NCBI GenBank assembly: GCA_018812525.1
Contig: JAHJDE010000061.1
Span: forward strand, 1 to 49,666
From: Gammaproteobacteria bacterium
Lineage (GTDB): Bacteria > Pseudomonadota > Gammaproteobacteria > Chromatiales > Chromatiaceae
DNA length: 49,666 nt
Direction: 5' to 3'
Part shown: piece by piece, positions 7,922 to 16,056 of the stretch
How positions within the stretch are numbered: position 1 is the stretch's first letter
How the letters are laid out: the number at the start of each line of letters is the position of its first letter
Position numbers and translations under genes: made by a program
The notes under the pieces: generated by a model
The model's input: the letters and a program-made list of their open reading frames with translations, nothing else
Told to the model about the DNA's origin: nothing
The model's database searches: none

Positions 7922-8446
7922 TCAGGGCAGGTAGGCCCGGAAAGACGCCGCTTCCGTGGCGGCCCCCCGGAAACGCCAGCCGTCGCTGAGGGTTTGCTGG
8001 AAACGCAGGTGACGGACATCGGCCGCCAGGATCTTGCCGTTCTCCTCCACATTGAACGCGACCTCGATCAGCACCTCCCCCCGGTTGCCGAAATCGAACA
8101 GGGAACGGGCGGCCTGGAGCCGGGTAATCACCACTTCCTGGTTGATGAGGGAGAGGGCCTGGGTCGCCATCTGGCCGATGTCACTTCGGTCGAGGGACCG
8201 GACCATCTCCTTGAAGCCGCCGCTCTTTAGTTCCTGATTCAGTTGCTGCTGGGAATTACGGTGACACTTTACTAAATACACTTAATTAGTAATTAAGTGT
8301 ATTTAGTAAAGTGTCACCGTAATTCCGTAATTAAGATCACCTGTCTCCGCCGCTGTGATCAGCGGCGGTACGTCATCGGTCTCTTCAGGTTGGACGCCGC
8401 AGCCGGCGAGGAGGAGCAGGCAGAGGGGCGTCAGGAGCTGTTTCAT
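7922..8446 (-). pseudogene. Lipoprotein gene interrupted by palindromic element
   Basis: The minus strand from 8446 encodes a lipoprotein signal (MKQLLTPLCLLLLAGCGVQP, lipobox LLAGC with the lipid cysteine at 16) and about 20 more residues before running into the 71-bp palindrome at 8254-8324, where a stop occurs. Beyond it the frame resumes as SQQQLNQELKSGGFKEM and runs to FRAYLP at 7922. Joining AAT to TCC around the insert restores one frame (DLN-SQQQ), so an intact gene of about 150 residues existed before insertion. The downstream part looks soluble, with no family I recognise. The 3' part can still be read from an ATG within the element (MYLVKCHRNS...), but it would lack the export signal. 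Confidence 0.75.
8254..8324. repeat. 71-bp perfect palindromic element, copy 1
   Basis: Thirty-five bases beginning AATTACGGTGACACTTTACT are followed by one G and their exact reverse complement. Copies occur at 18294-18364 and 28311-28382. This copy sits inside a lipoprotein gene. Just outside the right arm CCGTAATT is repeated once more. The end motif AATTACGGTGACA is of the type mobilised by REP-associated (Y1-type) transposases, but no such gene is in the window; that link is an inference. Confidence 0.9.
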
Positions 8447-8491
8447 GGGGCGATTGTCCTGTTCTTGCGGGCATCGCCTCAATGAAGAACA

Positions 8492-9115
8492 TCAATCGCC
8501 CTTGCCCGCTTCGGGGACGGCAAGGCAGCGCGCCGGCGGCCAATAGGGGTGCTTCTGGTGGTAGCCGAGGAGGCTGATTGCAATGAAATAGAGCGGGCCG
8601 CTCGCCAGGTAGGAGGTCTGCATCCAGCGGGGGCCGTGGATACAGTCGCAGCCCGGCAGTCCCGGATATCCCAGGGTCGCCAGGTTGTGCACCCCAAAGA
8701 CGTGGTAGGCCATGATCTCGACGAATAGCAGCCCTGCCCAGAACATGAGGGAGAAGATGGCCAGATGTACCCAGATGGGGTGCCTGTGCAGCCAGCGCAT
8801 CAGGTCGTCGTAGAGGGTCATGTTGATGAAGAGGCCAAACACCCAGAAGAGGACCGGGTAGAGATTGAGATGGCCCAGGAGCAGCGTCGATTCCTTGTAG
8901 CGGTACAGGTCGCCGGCGACCCAGGCCCAGGCCGAGGCCATGCCCAGGGCAATCAGAAAGTGGGGGAAGAGGTGCCGTTTACCCTGCGCGCGGAAATAGG
9001 GGATGGCGATGAGCGTCAGCATAACCATGACCGCGCTGACCCCGATGAGGGGAAAGGCAGCGATGGCAATGCCGAACAGCAGCAAGTCGATGAGCAGGAA
9101 ATCGGTTTTTGACAT
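8492..9115 (-). CDS. Multi-spanning membrane protein of unknown function
   Basis: 207 residues with five or six hydrophobic segments: about 5-40 (likely two helices), 50-68, 80-100, 118-145 and 172-188. Polar features between them include a DLYRYKES loop, HRHPIW and a cysteine pair in PGCDCIHGPRW. I do not recognise the family. It follows the DUF1820 gene on the same strand after an 18-bp gap and may be co-transcribed. The reading frame is long, hydrophobic throughout and free of decay, so I think it is a real gene. Confidence 0.75.
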   Translation of the reverse strand: MSKTDFLLIDLLLFGIAIAAFPLIGVSAVMVMLTLIAIPYFRAQGKRHLFPHFLIALGMASAWAWVAGDLYRYKESTLLLGHLNLYPVLFWVFGLFINMTLYDDLMRWLHRHPIWVHLAIFSLMFWAGLLFVEIMAYHVFGVHNLATLGYPGLPGCDCIHGPRWMQTSYLASGPLYFIAISLLGYHQKHPYWPPARCLAVPEAGKGD

Positions 9116-9133
9116 CGACAGGGTTTGAGGTGT

Positions 9134-9466
9134 TCAGGTATCCCGGTTGCGTCCCGGCGTATAGAAGTTGGTCGGAAAGGGGGTGACGTTGCTCTTGCCG
9201 TCCGGATCGACGATTTTGCTGGTGCCCTTCTGCTCCACCTCATCGACGCGGAGGACCGCGTGCATGGGGACCAGGGTACGGTTGACGCCCTTGAACTCGT
9301 CCCGCAGCTTCTCCTCGGAGGGATCGATGAGCAGGGTCTGATGGTGGTCGAACAGCAGTCCCTCCACCACGACAAAGCCGTACATCTCGCTTTGATGGAC
9401 GGACTCCGCGTAAAGTTCGTAGATCTTCCCCTGATTGAAGAAGCTGATGCGATAGACGTTGGCCAT
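9134..9466 (-). CDS. DUF1820 family protein
   Basis: A 110-residue cytosolic protein of the DUF1820 family, function unknown. Family marks are YRISFFNQGKIYELYAESV at the start, the middle YGFVVVEGLLF, then LIDPSEEKLRDEFKGV and VPMHAVLRVDEVEQKG. The length is normal. It is divergent from hisI with an 82-bp gap that must hold both promoters. That gap includes the small palindrome GGGTA-TTG-TACCC. It may form an operon with the downstream membrane-protein gene. Confidence 0.85.
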   Translation of the reverse strand: MANVYRISFFNQGKIYELYAESVHQSEMYGFVVVEGLLFDHHQTLLIDPSEEKLRDEFKGVNRTLVPMHAVLRVDEVEQKGTSKIVDPDGKSNVTPFPTNFYTPGRNRDT

Positions 9467-9548
9467 GGAGGAGCGGTAGTTGTTGAGGATGGGGTATTGT
9501 ACCCTAAGGCGCTATCATGCGGCCCTGATCGAACGCGCAAGGTGAAAC

Positions 9549-9983
9549 ATGTCACTGAAACAGACTGAACGGATGGCCCTGGGCGAGGGGATGGCCCTCG
9601 CCCAGGCGCTGGATGTCCTGCCCTACAATACCGACGGCCTGGTGCCGGCCATCGCCCAGCAGCACGACAGCGGCGAGGTACTGATGATGGCCTGGATGAA
9701 CCGGGCCGCCATCGAGGAGAGCCTGCAAACCGGCCGAGTCTGCTACTGGTCCCGCTCCCGCCAAGCCTTCTGGCGCAAGGGGGAGTCCTCCGGTCAGGTG
9801 CAGTATCTCAAGGAGATGCGGTTCGACTGCGACGGCGACACAATCCTGCTGCAAGTGGATCAGATCGGCCCCGCCTGCCATACCGGACGCCGCAACTGCT
9901 TTTACAACCGGGTCGAGGCCGACCGGCTGGTGGTGTCCGCCGAGCCCCTGATCGATCCGGATCGCCTCTACAGCAAAGAATAG
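9549..9983 (+). CDS. hisI: Phosphoribosyl-AMP cyclohydrolase HisI
   Basis: Opens the adenine ring of phosphoribosyl-AMP in the third step of histidine synthesis; a zinc and magnesium enzyme. The 144-residue product carries MMAWMNRAA, the motif VCYWSRSRQAFWRKGESSG and the metal cluster FDCDGDTILLQVDQIGPACH with a later cysteine in GRRNCF. It is a stand-alone cyclohydrolase with no HisE pyrophosphohydrolase domain and no other his gene nearby. AAGG lies eight bases before the ATG. gloB follows after 8 bp and pyrC after that, so the three seem to form one transcript despite unrelated pathways. Confidence 0.94.
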   Translation: MSLKQTERMALGEGMALAQALDVLPYNTDGLVPAIAQQHDSGEVLMMAWMNRAAIEESLQTGRVCYWSRSRQAFWRKGESSGQVQYLKEMRFDCDGDTILLQVDQIGPACHTGRRNCFYNRVEADRLVVSAEPLIDPDRLYSKE

Positions 9984-9991
9984 GCAAGGCG

Positions 9992-10756
9992 ATGGAAATC
10001 AGCCCCATACCGGCCTTCGACGATAACTACATCTGGCTGATCCGCAATGGCTGTGATGCCGCCGTGGTTGATCCCGGTGACGAAGGGCCTGTGCTGGAGC
10101 GCCTGCAACGGGAAGGGCTCCAGTTGACCGCCATCCTGATCACCCACAAGCACGGCGATCACACGGGTGGGGTCAAGGCGCTCAAACAGGCTTTCCCCGG
10201 GATTTCGGTCTATGGCCCTGTCCATGAGGCAGCCTCGGGAGTCAGCCATCGGGTAAGCGAGGGGGATAGCGTCGAGGTTGCAGGTGCCAAATTCCAGGTC
10301 TGGGACGTACCGGGCCATACGGAAGGCCATGTCGCCTACTACGGCGAGGGAGTCCTCTTCTGCGGCGATACCCTCTTCGCCGCCGGTTGCGGCCGGGTCT
10401 TCAGCGGCACCCATCGCCAACTGCACGATTCCCTGCGCCGCATCGCAGCCCTGCCACCCGAGACACTCTGCTATCCGGCCCACGAATACACCCTGGCCAA
10501 TCTCGGTTTCGCCAAGTGGGTGGAACCCGAGAATCTGGACATCCTGAGCCGTGAGGCCGAGGTACTGGCCGTGCGGGATCAGGGAAGGCCGACACTGCCC
10601 GCCCCCCTGTCGGTGGAACTGGCGACCAATCCCTTTCTGCGCACCGACAAGGAAAGGGTGATAAGAGCGGCGGAAAAATACGCCGGCTGTCCCCTGCGGG
10701 ACGGGGCGGAGATTTTTACCGCGCTGCGGACCTGGAAAGACAAAGAGTACGACTGA
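9992..10756 (+). CDS. gloB: Hydroxyacylglutathione hydrolase (glyoxalase II)
   Basis: Cytosolic metallo-beta-lactamase-fold enzyme that hydrolyses S-lactoylglutathione to lactate and glutathione, completing methylglyoxal detoxification. The 254 residues hold the metal motif THKHGDH (H52, H54, D56, H57), H110 in GHTEGH, D127 in FCGDTLF and a last ligand in PAHEYT. The C-terminal domain with FLRTDK is present. It starts 8 bp after hisI and ends 5 bp before pyrC, pointing to a single operon. No lactoylglutathione lyase gene is visible here. Confidence 0.94.
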   Translation: MEISPIPAFDDNYIWLIRNGCDAAVVDPGDEGPVLERLQREGLQLTAILITHKHGDHTGGVKALKQAFPGISVYGPVHEAASGVSHRVSEGDSVEVAGAKFQVWDVPGHTEGHVAYYGEGVLFCGDTLFAAGCGRVFSGTHRQLHDSLRRIAALPPETLCYPAHEYTLANLGFAKWVEPENLDILSREAEVLAVRDQGRPTLPAPLSVELATNPFLRTDKERVIRAAEKYAGCPLRDGAEIFTALRTWKDKEYD

Positions 10757-10761
10757 GCCCC

Positions 10762-12096
10762 ATGTATAAGATACTGATCAAAAATGCGCGGATGGTGAAC
10801 GAAGGGTCGGTACGGGAGGCTGATCTGCTGATTGCCGGGGGCCGCATCGAGCGTATCGAGGCGGACATTCCCGCCATGCCCGGAATGGAGTTCCTTGATG
10901 CCGAGGGGCTGGTCCTGGTGCCGGGGATGATCGACGACCAGGTCCATTTTCGTGAGCCGGGCCTGACCCACAAGGCGGACATGGCGACCGAATCCCGCGC
11001 CGCCGTAGCAGGTGGCATCACCAGCTTCATGGACATGCCCAACACCAATCCCCAGACCGTCACCCTGGATGCCCTGGAGGCCAAGTTCCGTCTGGCCGAG
11101 GGGCGCTCCCTGGCCAACTACGCCTTCTACCTGGGCGCTACCAACGACAACCTCGATCAGATCCGCGCCCTGAAACCCAGCCAGACCTGCGGCATCAAGG
11201 TCTTTATGGGCGCATCCACCGGCAACATGCTGGTAGACGACCCAGGCATCCTGGAGGGCATCTTCCGCGATGCCCCCGCCCTGATCGCGACCCACTGCGA
11301 GGACAGCCCGCTGATCAAGGCCAATGAGGAGCGCTATCGAAAGGAATACGGGGACGAGATCCCCATGCGGCTCCATCCGCTCATCCGCACCGCTGAGGCC
11401 TGTTTCCGCTCGTCCGAAATGGCGGTGGGGCTGGCCCGGCGGCACGGCACGCGGCTGCACGTCCTGCACATCACCACCGCACGGGAACTCGGGCTGTTCG
11501 AGCCGGGTTCCGGTGACAAACGCATCACTGCCGAGGCCTGCGTCCATCACCTCTATTTCGACGACCGAGATTACGAGGCGAAGGGCAGCCTGATCAAATG
11601 CAACCCGGCCATCAAGAGCGCGGCGGATCGGGCCGCCCTGCGTGCGGGCCTGGCCGATGGCCGCATCGACCTCATCGGTACCGATCACGCCCCCCACACA
11701 CTGCAAGAAAAGGCCGCCGGCTACTTCAAGGCCCCGGCCGGCCTCCCCCTGGTGCAGCACGCCCTCCCCATGGCCCTGGAGCTTTTCCACGATGGAGATG
11801 CCACCCTGGAACTGATCGTGGAAAAGACCGCCCACGCCCCGGCCCGGTTGTTCGATGTGGCCGAACGGGGCTTCCTGCGCGAAGGCTACTGGGCAGATCT
11901 GGTACTGCTGGAACTGGGCAGGGACCAGGAAGTGCGGCGGGAGGATCTCCTCTACAAGTGCGGCTGGTCGCCCCTGGAGGGACGTCGCCTGCGTTCCAAG
12001 GTGGCGGCGACCTTCGTCAACGGGGTGAAGGTCTACGACGGGGTGCTTGTATCCGATGCCATCCCCGGTCGGCGACTGGAGTTTCAGCGGGGCTGA
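10762..12096 (+). CDS. pyrC: Dihydroorotase, class I-like
   Basis: Amidohydrolase that closes carbamoyl-aspartate to dihydroorotate in pyrimidine synthesis. The 444-residue protein has GMIDDQVHFREPGLTHK near 55-71, the carbamylated-lysine segment GIKVFMGASTG, histidines in ATHCED and VLHITTA, and the catalytic aspartate in IGTDHAPHT. The usual HxH pair of the first motif is QVH here, so one metal ligand is glutamine; I recall the same change in a subfamily annotated as dihydroorotase. Related allantoinases cannot be fully excluded. It is the third gene of the hisI-gloB-pyrC run, and its stop merges with an inverted repeat. Confidence 0.88.
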   Translation: MYKILIKNARMVNEGSVREADLLIAGGRIERIEADIPAMPGMEFLDAEGLVLVPGMIDDQVHFREPGLTHKADMATESRAAVAGGITSFMDMPNTNPQTVTLDALEAKFRLAEGRSLANYAFYLGATNDNLDQIRALKPSQTCGIKVFMGASTGNMLVDDPGILEGIFRDAPALIATHCEDSPLIKANEERYRKEYGDEIPMRLHPLIRTAEACFRSSEMAVGLARRHGTRLHVLHITTARELGLFEPGSGDKRITAEACVHHLYFDDRDYEAKGSLIKCNPAIKSAADRAALRAGLADGRIDLIGTDHAPHTLQEKAAGYFKAPAGLPLVQHALPMALELFHDGDATLELIVEKTAHAPARLFDVAERGFLREGYWADLVLLELGRDQEVRREDLLYKCGWSPLEGRRLRSKVAATFVNGVKVYDGVLVSDAIPGRRLEFQRG

Positions 12097-12176
12097 GAGG
12101 CTGTGAAAATGCCTCCCACCTACTGCGGACGCCCAGTGCCGCACTCGCTACGGCAGGCGGTATTTTCACAGCCTCT
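12096..12176. repeat. 81-bp inverted repeat at the 3' end of pyrC
   Basis: AGAGGCTGTGAAAAT at 12096-12110 is the exact reverse complement of 12162-12176. The 51 bases between are GC-rich with some self-pairing. It begins on the last base of the pyrC stop codon and could stop transcription, but no T-run follows. It looks like a repeat-type (REP-like) element; no second copy is in this window. The remaining 136 bp up to fieF hold nothing else I can name. Confidence 0.7.
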
Positions 12177-12312
12177 GAGTCTGATGTGGATCTGACGATG
12201 CCCGTGAAATAGGCCCCCGGCTTGCTTTACAATTCCGTCCTTTGGTCCGTAAACGGTACATCCATGTACCACTCCTCGGGCCAGTACCCGCACAGAGCTG
12301 ATAGCAAAAGAG

Positions 12313-13221
12313 ATGACTACCCCAAACGCCAGACTCCTGCGACTGGCAACTTATGCCTCTGTGGCGACGGCGTCGATGCTCATCGTCGCAAAACTCCTGG
12401 CCTGGCTGGCTACCGGCTCGGTCAGCATCATGGCCACTCTGGTCGATTCGCTGATGGATGTGGGCGCTTCTTTGGTGAACCTCTTCGCCGTGCGTTATTC
12501 CCTGATGCCGGCCGACGATGAGCACCGCTTCGGCCACGGCAAGGCCGAGGCCCTGGCCGGCCTGGGCCAGGCTGCCTTCATTGTCGGCTCCGCCGTCTTT
12601 CTCCTGCTCGAAGCCGGCGACCGCCTACTCAACCCCCAGCCCCTGGAGCATGTCGAGGTTGGCATTGGGGTCATGCTGTTCGCCATGATTTCCACCCTGC
12701 TTCTGCTGACGGTCCAGCGCCATGTGGTGAGAAAAACCGGTTCGACCGCTATCCGTGCCGATGCCCTCCATTACGCGACGGATCTGGCCACCAACGGGGC
12801 AACCCTGGCGGCCCTCTTTCTCGCCGCCAGGGGCTTCCCTGGCCTGGACCCGATCTTCGCCATTGGCATCGCCGTCTATATCCTCTACAGCGCCGGTCAG
12901 ATCGCCAGGGAGGCCATCCGTCTGCTCATGGACCAGGAACTCCCCCCCGAGGAGCGCGAGTTCATCCGCGACACCGCCCTCGCCACCCCCGGCGTCCTGG
13001 GCATTCACGGCCTGCGCACCTGGCAGACGGGACAGCGCAAGGTGATTCAGATGCACCTGGAGCTGGACGGCGACCTGAGCCTGCGCGAGGCCCATCGCAT
13101 AGCCGTCGATGTGGAGAAACGGCTGCGCCGGGACGATCCCCTGATGGACGTGAACATCCACCAGGACCCCGCCGACCTCGGCAAGGAAGGGCGCCACAGC
13201 CTGGCGGATGAGCTTGGGTAA
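12313..13221 (+). CDS. fieF: Cation diffusion facilitator (FieF type)
   Basis: Inner-membrane proton-coupled exporter of divalent metal (zinc, ferrous iron) with six membrane helices and a cytosolic C-terminal domain. The 302 residues line up with E. coli FieF without gaps at the transport site: D45 and D49 in DSLMDVGAS, H153 and D157 in ALHYATD. H71 and H75 in HRFGHGK are also present. The all-Asp/His site fits zinc or iron rather than manganese. AAGAG lies close before the ATG. The gene stands alone between repeat-filled spacers and no metal-responsive operator is evident. Confidence 0.92.
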   Translation: MTTPNARLLRLATYASVATASMLIVAKLLAWLATGSVSIMATLVDSLMDVGASLVNLFAVRYSLMPADDEHRFGHGKAEALAGLGQAAFIVGSAVFLLLEAGDRLLNPQPLEHVEVGIGVMLFAMISTLLLLTVQRHVVRKTGSTAIRADALHYATDLATNGATLAALFLAARGFPGLDPIFAIGIAVYILYSAGQIAREAIRLLMDQELPPEEREFIRDTALATPGVLGIHGLRTWQTGQRKVIQMHLELDGDLSLREAHRIAVDVEKRLRRDDPLMDVNIHQDPADLGKEGRHSLADELG

Positions 13222-13287
13222 CGATCCTGGGGCGAGTAGAGCCACCCTGGATGATGAGAAATGGCGCAAGGATGCGCCGGTTATGGA

Positions 13288-13476
13288 CCTAAGGCGTCGA
13301 GCAAAAATAACTTGAACAATATTGCGCTCGGATTTAGGTCAGATTTGGTCGAACCGATTGAGCAAAACCGCAGGCGTAGCAGCGCTACGTCGAGGATTCT
13401 GCAATTGAGGTTCGGCCAAATATGGCCTGAAGACGAGATGCAAGATGCTCAAGTTATTTTTGCTCGACGCCTAAGG
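13288..13476. repeat. Long inverted-repeat element A (first of a pair)
   Basis: A 189-bp imperfect palindrome. Its outer arms share 24 identical bases (AGGCGTCGAGCAAAAATAAC and four more) in inverse orientation. Inner pairings are GGTCAGATTTGGTCGAACC with GGTTCGGCC-AAATATGGCC, and a central hairpin GCGTAGC/GCTACG. The segments AATAACTTG, GCATCTC, TCTTC and ATTGCGCTCGGATTT recur in element B at 14844-14979, on the other side of the HD-GYP gene. No coding potential is seen. Confidence 0.75.
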
Positions 13477-13665
13477 ATGGAAAGGCCCCCTCGCCCCTGG
13501 CCGCTCCCCTCCCCAACCCTCCCCCCAAATGGGGGAGGGGGCAAACGCGCGCTTCGCGACTTTCACAGTAAGGATGGAAAGGTCGCCTTGCCCCTGATCG
13601 CTCCCTCCCCCCAACTCCCTCCCAGGGGGAGGGGGAGCAAACGAGTGCTTCGCGACTTTCACTGT
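13473..13665. repeat. Two ~97-bp tandem units with C/G-rich hairpin
   Basis: Units at 13473-13569 and 13570-13665 share AAGGATGGAAAGG at the left, CCCTG..CGCTCCC, a hairpin of CCTCCCCC/GGGGGAGG type, and CTTCGCGACTTTCACNGTAA at the right. The two differ mainly inside the C-rich part. They fill the space between the convergent fieF and HD-GYP genes. The strong GC hairpins may end transcription from either side. Confidence 0.8.
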
Positions 13666-13670
13666 AACGA

Positions 13671-14789
13671 TCAGGACGAGCCGTTTTCCGCGTACTCACT
13701 GACCACGGCGAGAAACTTGTCGAGGGTGGCGAGAAAGGCATCGACCACATCGGGGTCGAAATGGCTGCCGCGCTCGCCGATGATGATCTCCCGCGACTCA
13801 TGGATGGGCATGGCCTCCTTGTAGACACGCCGGTTGATGAGGGCGTCGAAGACATCGGCCAGGGCCATGAGCCGGGCCGAGATGGGTATGGCATCACCGG
13901 CCAAGCCATCGGGATAGCCGCTGCCGTCCCAACGTTCGTGATGCCAGTGGGCAATCTCCTTGGCCAGGGCCAGAAATTCCACAGGGGCGCCGGAATCCTG
14001 CTCGGCCTGTTCGATGGTCTCCGCCCCCAATTTGGCGTGGGTCTTCATGATCTCCCACTCCTCCGGCGTCAGCTTGCCTGGCTTGAGTAGGATCTGGTCG
14101 GGGATGCCGACCTTGCCGATGTCGTGCAGGGGGGCAGACTTGGCGAGCAGGTCGATGATGTGGTCGTTGAGGAAATCCTTGAAGCGGGGATGGCCCCGCA
14201 GCCCGATGGCGAGGATGCGGACATACTCCTGGGTGCGGCGGATATGGCTGCCGGTCTCCGTGTCGCGGGTCCCGGCCAGGCGTGCCAAGGCGTTGATACT
14301 GACATCCTGGATGATCTGGTTCTCCCGCATGCGCCGCTGCACCTCGGCATCGAGGAAGGCGTTCTGGTCCCTGAGCATGTCGCGCGCCCTCTTCAATGCC
14401 AACTGGGTATGGACGCGCGCCATCACGATGGGGGGCCGCAGGGGTTTGGTGATGTAATCGACAGCCCCCATCTCCAGCCCACGCTCCTCTTCCTCGGTGG
14501 CATTCAGGGCGGTGATGAACATCACCGGTATCTCCTGGGTGCGGGGATCCTCTCGCAATAGCTTGAAAAGGGAGAAGCCGTCCATGAGGGGCATCATCAC
14601 GTCGAGCAGAATCAGGTCGGGGAGGGGATCCAGGGCAAGGATCTCCAGGGCGCGCTGGGAGGAGGTGGCTGCCCTCAGCCGATAGGTTGGCTGGAGCAGT
14701 TCCCCCAGTACGGACAGGTTTTCCGGCACGTCGTCCACGGCCAGGATGGTTATCTGACCCTTGTCGGCCGGTTCGAGCAAATCGTCCAC
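13671..14789 (-). CDS. Response regulator with HD-GYP c-di-GMP phosphodiesterase domain
   Basis: Two-domain cytosolic signalling protein of 372 residues. The receiver domain (about 12-130) has the acidic pair in AVDD, the phosphoacceptor D63 in LILLDVMMP and K115 in YITKPL. A short coiled linker leads to the HD-GYP domain (about 165-360) with LHDIGKVGIP (H222, D223), HWHHERWDGSGYP and GL. All metal and signature residues are present, so hydrolysis of cyclic di-GMP is expected, controlled by phosphorylation. No histidine kinase is adjacent. The gene is alone, flanked by the paired long inverted repeats A and B. Confidence 0.9.
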   Translation of the reverse strand: MDDLLEPADKGQITILAVDDVPENLSVLGELLQPTYRLRAATSSQRALEILALDPLPDLILLDVMMPLMDGFSLFKLLREDPRTQEIPVMFITALNATEEEERGLEMGAVDYITKPLRPPIVMARVHTQLALKRARDMLRDQNAFLDAEVQRRMRENQIIQDVSINALARLAGTRDTETGSHIRRTQEYVRILAIGLRGHPRFKDFLNDHIIDLLAKSAPLHDIGKVGIPDQILLKPGKLTPEEWEIMKTHAKLGAETIEQAEQDSGAPVEFLALAKEIAHWHHERWDGSGYPDGLAGDAIPISARLMALADVFDALINRRVYKEAMPIHESREIIIGERGSHFDPDVVDAFLATLDKFLAVVSEYAENGSS

Positions 14790-14843
14790 AGGGATTTTCC
14801 TTCAGGATTTCTTGGCGGAGGCTGTTTTGTTGTCTTTGTCCTT

Positions 14844-14979
14844 CCTTAGGAACTGTCCGGGAATAACTTGTACATCTCGCATCTCATCTTCGGGCCGTCT
14901 TTGGACGCTCTCAGTCGCCGCATCCAAACCTGACCCAAATCCGAGCGCAATTTTATCCGACTTATTCCCTTACGATCTC
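14844..14979. repeat. Long inverted-repeat element B (second of a pair)
   Basis: A shorter, diverged copy of element A. CCTTAGG at 14844 is followed by AATAACTTG, CATCTCGCATCTCATCTTC and GGGCC, matching the reverse complement of the right half of A. The end (CCTGACCCAAATCCGAGCGC, then AAT) matches the left half of A, and the outer arms pair GGGAATAA with TTATTCCC. It lies between the start of the HD-GYP gene and dusA and may carry parts of both promoters. Confidence 0.7.
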
Positions 14980-15010
14980 TTACCTACTTTAGCCGAAAAT
15001 CCGACACCAA

Positions 15011-16033
15011 ATGATGAGAGATTCCTCACAAAATGCCATCAAGGATGGCCCGCATTGCCCCATCGCGCCGCGCCGGACCCTCTCCGTCGCCCCCATGCTC
15101 GACTGGACCGACCGGCATTGCCGTTACTTCCATCGCTTGCTGACCCGCGAGACCCTGCTCTATACGGAGATGGTCACCACCGGGGCGCTGATCCACGGAG
15201 ACAGGCCGAGACATCTGGATTTCAGCCCCGTGGAACACCCGGTTGCCCTGCAACTGGGCGGGAGCGAGCCCAGGGAACTGGCCGAGTGCGGCCGCCTTGG
15301 TCAGGGGTGGGGCTATGACGAGATCAATCTCAACGTCGGCTGTCCATCCGGCCGGGTCCAGTCGGGCCGTTTTGGTGCCTGCCTGATGCTGAGCCCCGAT
15401 CGGGTGGCCGATTGTGTCAAGGCCATGCGGGACGCAGTTGGGATTCCGGTGACGGTAAAGCACCGCATCGGCGTCGATGCGCGGGACAGTTATGCGGAAT
15501 TGCTGGAATTCGTCGGCACCCTGGCGGAGGCGGGTTGCCGGACTTTCATCGTCCATGCCCGCAAGGCTTGGCTGGAGGGACTGAGCCCCAAGGAGAACCG
15601 GGAGATCCCGCCCCTGCGCTACGAGGTTGTCCACCGGCTGAAACAGGATTTCCCAGCCTTGGAAATCATCCTCAACGGCGGTATCCAGACCCTGGACGCG
15701 GCCGAACGGCAACTGGAACACTGTGACGGGGTCATGATCGGCCGTGCCGCCTATCAAGACCCTTGGCTCCTGGCCGGGGCCGACCGGCGTCTGTTCGGTG
15801 GCACGAATCCTGTCGATGACCGCCATTCCGCTGTGGAACGGCTGTTCCCCTATGTGGAACGCCATCTGGCGGCCGGCGGCCGGCTCAACCACATCAGCCG
15901 CCATATCCTGGGCCTGTTCAATGGCCGGCCCGGCGCGCGGCGCTGGCGGCGGATTCTCAGCGAGGAATCCTGGCGCGATGGCGCGGGGATTGGGGTGCTG
16001 GAAAAGGCCCTCGCCGCAGCCGGTACTCCTTAA
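15011..16033 (+). CDS. dusA: tRNA-dihydrouridine synthase DusA
   Basis: FMN- and NADPH-dependent enzyme that reduces uridines 20 and 20a in the D loop of tRNAs. The 340-residue protein shows LSVAPMLDWTDRHCRYF, the motif with the catalytic cysteine LNVGCPSGRVQSGRFGACLM, the KHRIG phosphate loop and the DusA-specific block GLSPKENREIPPLRY. These separate it from DusB and DusC. The start is uncertain: two tandem ATGs at 15011 and 15014, with no good ribosome site. A cupin gene follows after 23 bp. Confidence 0.93.
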   Translation: MMRDSSQNAIKDGPHCPIAPRRTLSVAPMLDWTDRHCRYFHRLLTRETLLYTEMVTTGALIHGDRPRHLDFSPVEHPVALQLGGSEPRELAECGRLGQGWGYDEINLNVGCPSGRVQSGRFGACLMLSPDRVADCVKAMRDAVGIPVTVKHRIGVDARDSYAELLEFVGTLAEAGCRTFIVHARKAWLEGLSPKENREIPPLRYEVVHRLKQDFPALEIILNGGIQTLDAAERQLEHCDGVMIGRAAYQDPWLLAGADRRLFGGTNPVDDRHSAVERLFPYVERHLAAGGRLNHISRHILGLFNGRPGARRWRRILSEESWRDGAGIGVLEKALAAAGTP

Positions 16034-16056
16034 CCCCCTGTTCGGTATCCCTTCCC

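Noticed and set aside
8297-8485. Plus-strand frame starting inside the palindromic element (MYLVKCHRNS...)
   Set aside because: Its N-terminus is element sequence and the rest is antisense to the lipoprotein signal region; the same N-terminus appears at the other copies.
13500-13640. G-runs considered as a G-quadruplex regulatory element
   Set aside because: Each G-run has a complementary C-run next to it, so a plain hairpin within a tandem repeat is the simpler reading.
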